Assembly (NCBI GenBank): GCA_036939975.1 | Contig: JALLPB010000613.1 | Location: 1-13,444 of the forward strand | Direction: 5' to 3' | Length of the DNA stretch: 13,444 nt | From: Cyclostephanos tholiformis | Taxonomy: Eukaryota > Bacillariophyta > Thalassiosirophyceae > Thalassiosirales > Thalassiosiraceae | In this document: piece by piece, positions 1 to 10,500 of the stretch | Numbering within the stretch: the first letter of the stretch is position 1 | Layout of the letters: every line of letters starts with the position of its first letter | The notes under the pieces: model-generated | What the model was told of the DNA's origin: nothing | What the model saw: the letters and a program-made list of their open reading frames with translations, nothing else | The model's database searches: none | Program-made: the position numbers and the translations under genes

Positions 1-280
1 GTTTTGCAGATAGCCCATCCAGAAATACTAGGAAGCAGAGTAGCATGGTGGCTGATAGTGGAATGGCAACAAGGAAGAAGGGGAATGTGTGGAAGTAGAA
101 ATGGCAGCATTTGATTTAGGTTGGTGAAAGCTATGGGTGTTAGATCCATTGATTTGAGTAGCAATAAATTTCATTGTATTACCAGTAAAAATCTGTTGTT
201 GACAATTAACTGTTTCAAATAAGTACTTTAATTGAATAGATCCAATAAACTGGAATGCAAACTAAACTATTGCTACATAA

Positions 281-371
281 AAAACACTTTTAGATACAAT
301 AAAATGTTTTACGTTGTTTTAAAAACCTAAATAAACAAAACGAATGTGCTAGATACAATAAAGTGTAGCAC
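281..371. repeat. Two hairpin-like repeats with shared GATACAATAAA loop
   Basis: An imperfect 25-bp direct repeat starts at 291 and at 350 (TAGATACAATAAA(A/G)TG...ACGT). Each copy sits in a small inverted repeat: AAAACA/TGTTTT at 281-286 and 305-310, and GTGCTA/TAGCAC at 346-351 and 366-371. The stem sequences differ but both remain paired. Function unknown; it could be regulatory or a fragment of a mobile element. Confidence 0.5.
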
Positions 372-779
372 GTAATTTGTATAATTTATCATTACAATAA
401 ATTGGGATAGAAGAAAATTATTATTGGATCTACATCTACTTGATTTTTCTTGATACAATTAATTGTTAATGAGAACCTGTTTTTGGTCTACAGAGGATGC
501 ACTCAAAGAGACAAAGGATGCCATTACTTTCCTCCTTATGACAGTCATAATTCCTTTTAAATAGGTAGAAAACTAGTTCATGTACCACTATCGATGCTTT
601 CCAATGTCCAATGGAATTCTTTTCTGTTGCTCTAAGGATGGATACAACCACCCCACCAACAATTGCAGGTGCTGTGTTGTTTGTGATGCCAAAAGGCTGA
701 AGAAGAGTGTGAAGAATGGAGGAGAGAGAAAGAAAAGAGGAATGAAAGAACTTGGGAGATTCTTTGACAGATTGATGCC

Positions 780-966
780 AAGAAGGAACAAAAGAGGGCA
801 TTGCGTGCCTTGCAATCAGATGCAGAGAAATAAGCACATGCTTGCAAACAGCATAGGACATAACATGCTTTGCAATCAGATACTGCTCATGTGGAGAGAA
901 AATTATGTGCTTGTGAAAAGCAGAGGGAGAAGCATGCCTTGTAATTAGATGCTGAATGTGAGGAGA
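780..966. repeat. Degenerate tandem repeat, about three units of 60-70 bp
   Basis: The core TGCCTTGCAATCAGATG recurs at 806, 866 (TGCTTTGCAATCAGATA) and 935 (TGCCTTGTAATTAGATG), spaced 60 and 69 bp. Flanking words such as GTGGAGAGAAA, GCACATGCTTG/GTGCTTGTG and AGAAGCATGC also recur. Not part of a supported gene. Confidence 0.7.
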
Positions 967-1517
967 AATGGGAGGAGTAAAATGCAAGGCAGAGGACAGG
1001 GCATCAGCTGAAAATAGAAAAGAGCATGATGGAGGAGGCAACAAAGGACGTAGGTCTCAACGTCGGCGATGAAGAAGACGACAATGTTGTAGAGGAGGAT
1101 GTGAAGAACAAAGGTCATGATATTGCTAACAAACGTATCTAAAACTAGGTACAGGTTATCACAGATGCAGGCAAGAAGGGGCTGCTGTAGCTGGCCATCA
1201 ATATATGATTGGAATGTCTCCATAAGATCAAGTTGATCTGGTGAGTGGGCCAATGTTGTCAGAAAGGCTATAGAGTCGATGGCTGAATAAATGTACCATG
1301 TATGGTGGGTGTGGTGATGTGTGAAACTGTTCAATAGTGGGTAGATTCATTGCAAAACAGGATTGGTTTAGCAATTCAACCTCAGCGGGGCGATGAGGAA
1401 TGATTCCCTATGAAAGCTATACACAAACGAACCACTCAGAGTATCTAAATAGGGCGGTTATGCATCAAGAATAAGATCAGATATATAATTTCTTGTCTAT
1501 TTTACAAAATCTATAAT

Positions 1518-1592
1518 TTACTGTCTCCATGCAAGTAGCAATGTAGTCATGAGTAGTGACCAGGTCGACATTGTGGCGATGCTTGCGGCATT
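1518..1592 (-). other. C-terminal hydrophobic tail, possible GPI-anchor signal
   Basis: After the last CC repeat and a polar stretch (DHIKKSSP), the protein ends NAASIATMSTWSLLMTTLLLAWRQ-like: a small-residue cluster (N-A-A-S at 1592-1581), a short spacer, then a hydrophobic run (WSLLMTTLLLAW) and only two polar residues. This is the usual layout of a GPI attachment signal. The hydrophobic run is short for a full membrane span, so it could also be an ordinary C-terminus. Confidence 0.45.
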
Positions 1593-4500
1593 TGGAGAAG
1601 ACTTTTTGATATGGTCCGCCAACCAGTCGTAATATGAGGCATCCGAGCCTGGCCTGGGCGAACTTGACGCGATGCAGCATGTCGTAGAGTAATCCAACTT
1701 TGACTCCTCGCAGACTAGACTGCCGTCTTCCTCTCTCTCTGCCAAGCCATTGGCTAGATTCATACAGTGTATAGATGAGGATCTGGTTTTGATAAAAGAA
1801 TGTGAATTGACCTCTAGCGATACCGACCCGTGTTCGCACAGTGAGCATCTTTTCTTGGGGGGGCTGTAGCAACAGGTATTCGAATATGTAGTCTGGATGG
1901 CATCGCACTTGTCGCTGCCCTCATGTACCATGCCAAGGGTCAACATTGGACCTAGCTCACGGCATGATAGTATTTGGTTATTATACTTCACAGTCGCATC
2001 GTACTTCAGGGATTTGTCACCGCAAAGCGTGCATTTTTCATAGCAGCAGTCATCGAATAGCACAGACTGGGTATCAGTGCACATTTCACTATCTTGGACT
2101 TCATTCTTCGCCAGAATAGAATTCAGTTCGAGACATGAGACTGAAGTGCCTTTATAATCAACAAACTCTTCGTGTTTGAGTTCATGATTAATTTGATCTT
2201 TGTGACAAATATTGCATGGCTTCGATGATGGTGTTGGATCATGAGCGGGCAGCTCCTTGTTTTCGACATGAGAACAGCATACGCTTGTCAATAACGACCG
2301 AGCAAGAGAACACTTGAAATTCGACGCTTTTGTTAGATGATGAAGAGCAGAAAGATATCTGCAGGTAGTGATGTTTCCGGCATATGTAACAATTTTGTCC
2401 TCAATCAAATCCAGACCATTGCAGATATCGCATCCGAGGTCTGCTGAGTCCAGTGTTGACAGCAATCGGCCCGTGTCAGCAGTATTCAGCCGAGGCTGCG
2501 AAGAAGAATTGGGCTTCAACATGTCCACAGACCAAAGCATAGTGCCTCTTAAGCACATCATCTCGGCATAGCTTTCCTTGATGGCCCACGTGCTCTCGTC
2601 ATCAAATGATATCATTTGATCTCCGTCAACAACTGCAACCATGGAGCTACTGCTAACATCTTGGTGTAACTGATCGTACGATCTGCTCTCTATGTACTCA
2701 TGAATTTCACTGAATGGAAGAAACCCTTTTGTGTTGCCGCAACCCCCAAGGCCAGGAGATCTAAACGGGCACCCCAACTCTTGACATCTATCATCACTCA
2801 AAGTATACGTCCTTCCAAAAGCAGCCATTCCTAGAACAAACTTTGTCGAGGCAGTTTCTTTGAGTAAATCAAAGATCACTGAGTCTATCAGTTTGAGATC
2901 CGAGTGAGCGCCAACAGTCTTGGGTATGTCTTTAGGTGTGTGATAATCAAACGACATCAGGTTGAACCAATCCACATGCTCAGATAAACCGATCACATCA
3001 TAGTCATAAAGCTCCCAATCGGTGGGGGGTAGAACTATAGTGAAAATGAATTCTTTCCCAGATTTTTCAATGGCAAGTCGGATTTCTTCCGCAAATGAAA
3101 CAAACAGTTCGTAATTGTCAGGGCTGCCCCCTTTGTCTGTGTCTAACGGTGCATCCCAGTCAATTTCAATCCCATCAAAGTCATAAAGTTCAAGGAATGA
3201 TATAGCACTTTGAGCAAACGCCATGCGGGATGTCTCCGATTCAACCACTTCGTTGAACGTGACTGGATTCATCCCTGATCCATAAAAAACACCCTCGGTA
3301 ACAGCAATTATGGTCTTGACTTCAGGGTTCCGCTCTTTTACCTTGTTGAATTCTTTATACTTGTCGACTTCATCCCAGGATCCAATCCATGGCTCCACGA
3401 GGCCATCAGCAGAGATTGACGCAAACGAGTACACGACATGTGTATAAGATGTGCCATCTATGTCCGAAGCGTCAAATTTGTTACAGGTCTCTGGGCTGTC
3501 AGAACTCCAGCTCCTCCAGTAAGCTTGATTCACCGTCATTGCTAGTGGATCATCGCAATGCTTGATCTCAATAGCCAACGCAGCGGAAGCCTCTTCTGGT
3601 TTCTCCTCTGCTGGTTCCTCCTCTGCTGGTTCCTCCTCTGCTGGTTCCTCCTCTGCTGGTTCCGCCACCGCCGGTTCCGTCTTCATCTTGGTAGGTTCAG
3701 AGGTGGGTCGTTGTGTGATAGGTTCTGGCGTTGGCTCTTTCGTTGTGGGCTCTATCGTTGGGTAAGGAGTTGGCTCTCTTGTCTTGGTTGGATAAGGCGT
3801 AGGCTTCTTTGATGGCGAATCAGTTGGGGCTCTAGTGTCAGGTTTGCACATGGTGTACGCAAAACAACTTTGTCCTTTAGGGCATTCGTCAGCGGATCCC
3901 GTTTTGCACTGGGTAGTGCACTTGCCGTTGGCATCTTCAAACGAAACGCCACAAAAAAAGGAGTTCTTGTCACCACACGGTGTATTGCCAAAACAAGTCA
4001 AACCTACAGGACAGTCATCATTCCCATCAGGACAGGCTATACCACACAATTGAGATGCATGATCAAATGTTACCCCACAGTAAAAAGAATCTTTCGGTAC
4101 ACTCAATACGACTGGTATTATAGGCTTCTTTGTAGGGGGGCTTGTTGGCAACTTGGTAGGGTATTTGGTGGGAAATTCAGTTGGACTTTCGGTGGGATGT
4201 AGCGTAGGTATTGGTGTTGGCTCATCTGTAGGACTCGGTGTGGGGTATTCTGTCGTTGGAGATTCCTATGATATCCAATGGGTACATACAAAATGAGCGA
4301 AATAAAAATAAAATCCATATTGTTCTTTTTGAATAATTATCTCGGCGTACCGTTGGTTCATCAGTAGGTGATTCTATTGGACTCGTTGAAGGGTCTTTCG
4401 TGGTTGGAGATTCCTATTATCCAATGGGTTGATTACAAATGAGCGAAAAAATAATGGAAAATATAATATACAAAAAGAGGATTTTTGAATAAATAATACC

Positions 4501-7500
4501 TCAGCTTACCGTTGGTACGTCGGTGGGTGATTCTATTGGACTCGTTGATGGGGCTGCAGTTGTTGGATTGGGTGTTGGACTTTGAGACGGGCTCGCTGTG
4601 ATGGAGGTAGATTCAATGTCCATCGAAGTTAAACTCGAATCACAGGTTGTATACGCGTAGCATGACTGTCCCAATGGACAGTCATTAGACTTGCCCGATC
4701 GGCATGGGATAGCGCAACTCCTATTCGCATCATCTGTATTTTTCCCACAGAAAAAGGACTCGGGCTTAGCACAAGGGGTGAATGCGTAGCATTTTTGGCC
4801 GTTGGGGCATTTCGAATCACTTCCATCCGTACATGGCACAGAACACTTTTCAGATGCCTCTTCGTAACTCAATCCGCAGAAGTAAGATTCAGGCGGAACA
4901 GATTGTGAAAAATTAGGGATTAACTCATCTTCCGGCTCTATAATTTCCATCGTTATGTCGCCTTCCTCGTCTTCGTCGTCCTCTATGTCTTCGGGTAAGA
5001 GGTTGCAAGGTGTACCTGAGAAACAAGCCTGGCCAATTGGACATTCGACAGAAGATCCACTTGAACATGGAGTCGCACATTTAGTTGACGCATCATCAAA
5101 GGTAAGACCACAAAAGAAAGAACCTTCTGGCCAATCGTTCTCCGCAGCAAATGAGGGCGTTCCGTCCGCCGCGCATGTTGTGTATTTGTGACAGATTTCT
5201 CCTGGGCACTCTGAGTCCAAACCTGAGGGACAGGCCTTTGTGCATGACTTAGATGCTTCGTCGAAAGTTTTTCCACAGAAAAATGTATCTGAGCGCATGC
5301 AAGGAGTGAAGCCAAAACATTGTTCGCCAAATGGGCATGTCGAATCGAGGCCATTTCCACAAGGCTTTGTGCACGTAGAGGCCGCTTCTTCCCAACTCGT
5401 TCCACAGAAAAAAGATCCACTGGCTTTGCAAGATGTTCCTGCAAAACATTGGAGATTGTTAGGGCATTCACTGGATGAACCACTTGGACATTCATGATTA
5501 CAGCTTGAAGTAGCATCATCATAGCTCTTTCCACAGAAGTATGAATCCGGTGGGACTTTAGGAATGGGTTCAAGATCTCCTGATGACACTGCATTTGTTC
5601 CGTTCGCATTGCACAATGTATGCGGGAAGCAACCCATTTCGCCCGGGCATTGCGCGCTTCGACCAAATTTACAAGGAATTGAACAAGAAGAAGACGCGTC
5701 GTCAAAGCTTAGCCCGCAAAAAAAAGAATCAGATTGTTTACAAGATGGGGCTGGAAAGCATGAAGTGCCTACAGGACACTGATTATCAGATCCACTAGGA
5801 CACGGCACCTGACACTTAGTCGATGCATCAGTCGAACTTATTCCGCAGTAGTATGAGTCACGCTCACTGCAAGGGGTTTTGGGAAAGCAGAATTGGTTCG
5901 ATGGGCACTCTGCGTGGCTTCCAGACGGGCATGCGTCAGAACATGACATTGATGCCTCCTCAAAAGTTGTCCCACAATAGAAAGATTCAACAGGAAAATC
6001 AATTGTGGAGGTTTTACACGATGTGAAAGGAAAGCATGCCTCTCCAGCGGGACAATCCTCCGATGATTCACATGGCGCAGTACAATCTTGAGAGTCGAAT
6101 GACGTTCCACAAAATGCTTCGACAGCACCATCATCCTCATTACATGTTGTGAAAGCGAAGCAGCTCAGGCCGTCTGGACAATCACTGGACTTCCCGCTTT
6201 CACATGATATGCTACATGTTGAACTAGCATCGATGTAATTGGTCCCACAGAAGTAGGAACTCTTATCTGCGCACGACGTGAATGCATAGCACGACAAATT
6301 TCCAGGGCACTCATCACTCTCTCCGGTCGGACAGGGGTATTGGCACGAGGCCGATGCTTGTTCTAAGCTTGTGCCACAAAAGTATGTCTCTCTATTGGGA
6401 CAAGGAGTGTTGGCAAAGCATTTCTGACCATCAGGACATTCCGAATCAAGCCTCGTTGGACATGCCGTAGTGCATTGAGTTGCCGCGTCCAAATACGATG
6501 TTCCACAATAAAACGAGTCACCTGGAATGTATGGAGAATCATCCAATGGTCCAGGTTGCGGCGATCCTGGTGATCCAGACTGCGGCGATCCTGGTGATCC
6601 AAACTGCGGCGATCCTGGCTCAGACGAGTCTGCTTTTGTGTCGTTTGCACCGCATGCTGTGTGGGTGAAGCACGATTCCCCAAAATTGCAGTCGCTGCTA
6701 CTCCCCGACGGACAAGGACGATTACAGGAGGAGGCATCATTAAAACTTGAACCACACATGAAAGTATCATTTTTGTCACATGTTGTGTATGGGAAGCAGA
6801 ATGTTCCGTCAGGGCACTCGCTGTCTTTACCACTTCGGCATGGGAAAAGGCAATTTGATGACGCATGACTCCAAGTTGCACCACAGAAGTATGAGTCTTT
6901 GCCATCGCATGGTGTGTTACCGAAGCATGAATATTCAGGACCAAGTTGGGCGCATTCAGTGCTAGAGCCGCTTGGGCACGCAAGAGAACACGAAGTAGCC
7001 GCATCAGTGTAGTTCCTCCCGCAATAGGAAGTACCTACATCTACTATGCCTCCCGGGTTGGTAGGTGTCCGTTCAGCGCACGACGTTTGAGCATAGCACT
7101 TCATGCCAGTTGGGCATGATCTATCACTTCCATCAGAGCATTGCTGCGAACAGGTCCTGTTAGCATCGAAAAAACTCTCGCCGCAGTAAAACGAGCTGCT
7201 GCATTTCTGGGTTGCATAACACTCCTGGCCATTTGGACATTCGTCGCCATTGGAGCATGGAAGCAAACAATCGATGCTGTCGATATCTGATCCACAATAC
7301 AGAGACATGCCTGTGTGAGGTGCACCTGTTGCTTTTAACTCGACTAGCGTCAAAGTAGGTGAAGATGTAAGAATTTCCACACTGGGCATTTTTGTTGGAA
7401 TCTTTGTTGGAGGCACAATTGTTGGAGCACGTGTATCAAGCACATCGGCAGAATCGTTCGTATCATTTGAAAAGGGTGCCATATCACAAGGAGTGTTTGG

Positions 7501-10500
7501 AAAACAAGCCAGACCTGGAGGACACTCTGCCGATGACCCAGTCGGACAAGGTTTGGCACAAGTTGTTGATGCATCAAGGAAATTAACTCCACAATAGAAT
7601 GAATTGTTCTCTGAGCATGGTGTGTATCCGAAACATTTTGTGCCATCTGGACATTCGTCATCTAGTCCCGATGGACAAGGATTTTTACATTCACTTGCCG
7701 CATCATACCAAGTCTTCCCACAAAAAGACGAGTCGCCACTACTGCATGGCGTATTTCCATAACATGCTTCACCAACTGGGCATTCCGCTGCACCTCCAGT
7801 AGGACAGGGCAGATAGCACTTTGTTGATGCATCAACAAAATTGGAACCGCAGAAGTATGAGTCCACAGGAAAAGGAAGAAGAGATGAGTCCTCGTCGTCA
7901 CCTGTGTTGACATCGTCACATGGTGTGTACTTGTGACAAGTCTCCCCTTCAGGACAGTCGCTATCTTTGCCGGTTGGACAGGGATCAGTACAAGTAGAAG
8001 AGGCATCGTAAAAGGTGGTGCCACAGTAAAAAGTCTCTGTCTTGGAACATGGTGTGTATGCGTAGCAGGATTCATCTTTGGGACAGTCAGAACTCAAACC
8101 ACTCGGGCATGGTAATTTGCAACTAGCTGCTGCTGCTTCCCACGTTGTTCCACAAAAGAACGAGCCTTTATCACTGCAAGGCGTACTGGCGAAGCAAAGC
8201 AGATTGTCTGGGCAGTCTTCAGATTTACCGCTTGGACAAGGTTCACCACACGTCATAGCAGCATCATCATACGATGCACCGCAGTAAAAAGAGTCTGGTG
8301 GAGCCCTTGAAACTGGTGGAAGAGGTGGTGTAGGGACGGCATTCGTCCCATTTTCACTACAGAGCGTGTATGCAAAACACCCTTCGCCATCGTCACAATC
8401 GCTACTTCGACCTGACACGCATGGACGGCTGCACTTGTCATTAGCGTCATCAAAAGTCATCCCACAGAAGAAGGATTGAACCTCATCACAAGGAGTGGAC
8501 GGGAAACATAGCTGATCCTCTGGGCAATCACTTGAGGATCCACTTGGACATGGGATTAGACAGCTCGTGGAAGCATCCACCCAACTTGATCCACAAAAAG
8601 ACGAATCTCTCTCACCACATGGAGTGTACGGATGGCATAGTTCACCCCCAGGACAATCTGAATGTTTCCCAGATGGGCATGCTTTCTTGCACATCATTGA
8701 GGCCTCCTCAAAGCTGTTGCCGCAGTAGAAAGATTCGACGGGAATGTCGGTATTTTGGATACTGCAAGTAGTGTAACCAAAGCAAACTTCGTCTAACTCG
8801 CAGTCAGCATTGATTTGGCATGATTTTGAGCAACTCGATGACGCGTCCTCCCAAGTCTTCCCGCAATAAAAGCTGTCTTTGTCATTACATGATGTGTATC
8901 CATAACAACTTTGGCCAACAGGACATTCACTTGATGAGCCGCCAGAACAAGGTGTCGAACAACTTGATGTCGCATTTTCGAAGCTTGAACCACAGTAAAA
9001 CGAGGTTGGTTGGGCATTAGGAGCCCCTGGAGAAGAAGGCTTACCTCCTGAAGAGGAAGGGGTGGCTCCTGGAGAGGAAGGGGTGGCTCCTGGATAATAA
9101 GGCATGCCTCCTGGAGAGGAAGGGGTGGCTCCTGGAGTGGAGAGGGTGGCTCCTGGAGAAGAAGGCGTGCCTCCTGGAGAGGAAGGGGGGACTCCTGGAA
9201 AAGAAGGCGTGCCTCCTGGAGAGGAAGGGGTGGCTCCTGGAGAAGAAGGCGTGCCTCCTGAGGAGGAAGGGGTGGCTCCTGGAGAAGACGGCGTACCTCC
9301 TGGAGAGGAAGGGGAGACTCCTGGAAAAGAAGGCGTGCCTCCTGAAGAGGAAGGGGTGACTCCTGGAGAAGAAGGGGCAGCACCTGGAGAAGCAACCAGG
9401 CATGTTGAGAATGCGAAGCAGTCCAAATCATCAGGGCAGTCACTTGGTCCAAGAGGGCAGGGAATGCAAGAAGCGTCGGCCTCTTCCTTGCTTGCTCCGC
9501 AGAAGAAAGTAGATGATATCACGCTCGGCGTTTGCGGATCCTCTGTGCTTGCCTTGTTATCATTGCAAGTTGTGAACGGAATGCATGACTCCTTGGGGGG
9601 GCACTCTAACGATGTACCATTTGGACAGGGCACTTTGCATTTTTCGTTGGCATCGGCATAATCAAGTCCGCAATAAAATGAATCTAATTCTTCGATTGGT
9701 GTCAAGTCTTCGTCGAGGCTCGTGGGAGATTTTCCGCGACCGACACAGGTTGTGAATTCGAAGCAGGCAAGGCCAGTCGGGCAATCGGTGCTCTTGCCGG
9801 ACGGGCATGGGTGCTCGCACTTTCCTGATGCATCCTTGTGCGATGAGCCGCAATAGAATGAGTCTCCGATCGTGAAATTATGGGGAACAGTTGGCGCCGG
9901 AGTTGGAACAGGCGCCACGGTCGGGTTGAAATCACCCACCCCACATGATGTGTATGAGAAGCAGCTCAGACCGCTGGGGCAGTCCTTGCTATCACCAGAA
10001 GGGCAAGGATGGTCACAACTCGCCGCCTCGTCGAAGCTGGCGCCGCAGAAGAAGGATCCGGCGTTGTTGCAAGGTGTGTACGCAAAGCATTTCATGCCGT
10101 CTGGGCAGTCAGAGTGCTCCCCAGAGGGACAGGGGTCCGAGCACGTCGAGGCGGCCTCTTCCCACGAATGCCCGCACATGAAAGAATCGCGGTCTTGACA
10201 CGACGTGTGCGGGTGGCACGTCATCCCGTCGGGACAGTCGCGATTCAATCCAGTCGGGCATGGGAGGGAGCAGCTCCTTGTCGCCTCGTCAAAGCTAGCG
10301 CCGCAGAAGGCCGACAGATCCCCCGGTCCCGCCGGTACGGTCGAGTTGGAAGGCTCGGGGACAACGTTGCAGGTCGTGTGAGCGAAGCAGCTAAGATTCT
10401 TCGGACAGTCGCTCGAAAGGCCGGAAGGGCAAGGTTTGTCGCAGGTGCCGCCGGCGTCCATAAAGTTGCTCCCGCAGTAGAAGGAATCCTTGTCGGCGCA

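Larger units (their letters stand above)
1..1517. other. AT-rich region downstream of the giant gene, no supported gene
   Basis: The stretch 160-470 is very AT-rich (14 of 60 bases are G or C in 301-360). Open frames exist at 466-1044 and 945-1334 (minus; both open at TTG, not ATG) and 580-948 (plus, ATG start, Cys/Lys/Arg-rich), but they overlap one another, include the degenerate tandem repeat, and match no family I recognise. A minus-strand frame from an ATG at 110 runs off the left edge with about 36 hydrophobic or His-rich residues and could be the start of a neighbouring gene. A short + strand frame at 1028-1144 is acidic. None is strong enough to call. The part next to 1518 probably holds the 3' untranslated region of the giant gene. 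Confidence 0.6.
1518..4265 (-). other. Exon 4: last two Cys modules, GH18 domain, CC repeats and C-terminal tail
   Basis: 915 codons plus TAA (1520-1518). Order: PT linker (4265-4092), modules 48-49 (4091-3846), PT linker with an AEEEP repeat (about 3845-3530), GH18 domain (3524-2508), four six-Cys CC repeats (2432-1674), and a tail ending in a short hydrophobic stretch. The frame would reach upstream through a TTG at 4151, but that is interior to the PT linker. After the stop the coding strand has TTTTGTAAAATAG (about 1508-1496), AT-rich and compatible with a 3' untranslated region; no AATAAA was seen close by. Confidence 0.88.
4243..4548 (-). repeat. Tandem duplication of intron plus exon edges (about 150 bp, two copies)
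   Basis: Copy 1 (about 4548-4389): last part of exon 2, intron 2, start of exon 3. Copy 2 (about 4388-4243): rest of exon 3, intron 3, start of exon 4. Shared marks in both: ACGAGTCCAATAGAATCACC before the donor, TTATTCAAAAA and TTTCGCTCATTT inside the intron, CCCATTGGATA before the acceptor, and GAATCTCCAAC after it. Confidence 0.88.

Noticed and set aside
1..110. Minus-strand ATG at 110 with a hydrophobic beginning running off the left edge
   Set aside because: Only about 36 residues are visible, with many His and Pro. It could be a gene start but cannot be told from chance here.
580..948. 122-codon + strand frame with Cys and basic residues, considered as a transposase zinc-binding remnant
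   Set aside because: Cysteines in the second half come from the degenerate DNA repeat, no catalytic domain lies nearby, and no family was recognised.
945..1334. Minus-strand hydrophobic frame of 129 codons
   Set aside because: It has no ATG at its 5' end, overlaps another frame and the tandem repeat, and shows no known domain. Membrane-like composition alone is weak evidence.
1370..1517. Possible tRNA or other structured RNA near the 3' flank
   Set aside because: No cloverleaf, T-loop or intron-promoter motifs were found on reading both strands.
1518..4151. A separate chitinase gene starting at 4151
   Set aside because: 4151 is a TTG inside the PT linker. The frame continues upstream to an acceptor at 4266, and a secreted enzyme would need a signal peptide, which is not there.
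4983..5705. 240-codon open frame on the minus strand in another frame
   Set aside because: Shifted reading of Cys modules 41-45; it lacks the regular cysteine spacing seen in the true frame.
9019..9375. CRISPR-like regular repeat
   Set aside because: There are no unique spacers; it is a contiguous coding minisatellite in a eukaryotic gene.
9104..9661. + strand open frame with PPGEEGVAPGEEG repeats
   Set aside because: It is the reverse reading of the 21-bp minisatellite. The repeat length being a multiple of three keeps all frames open.
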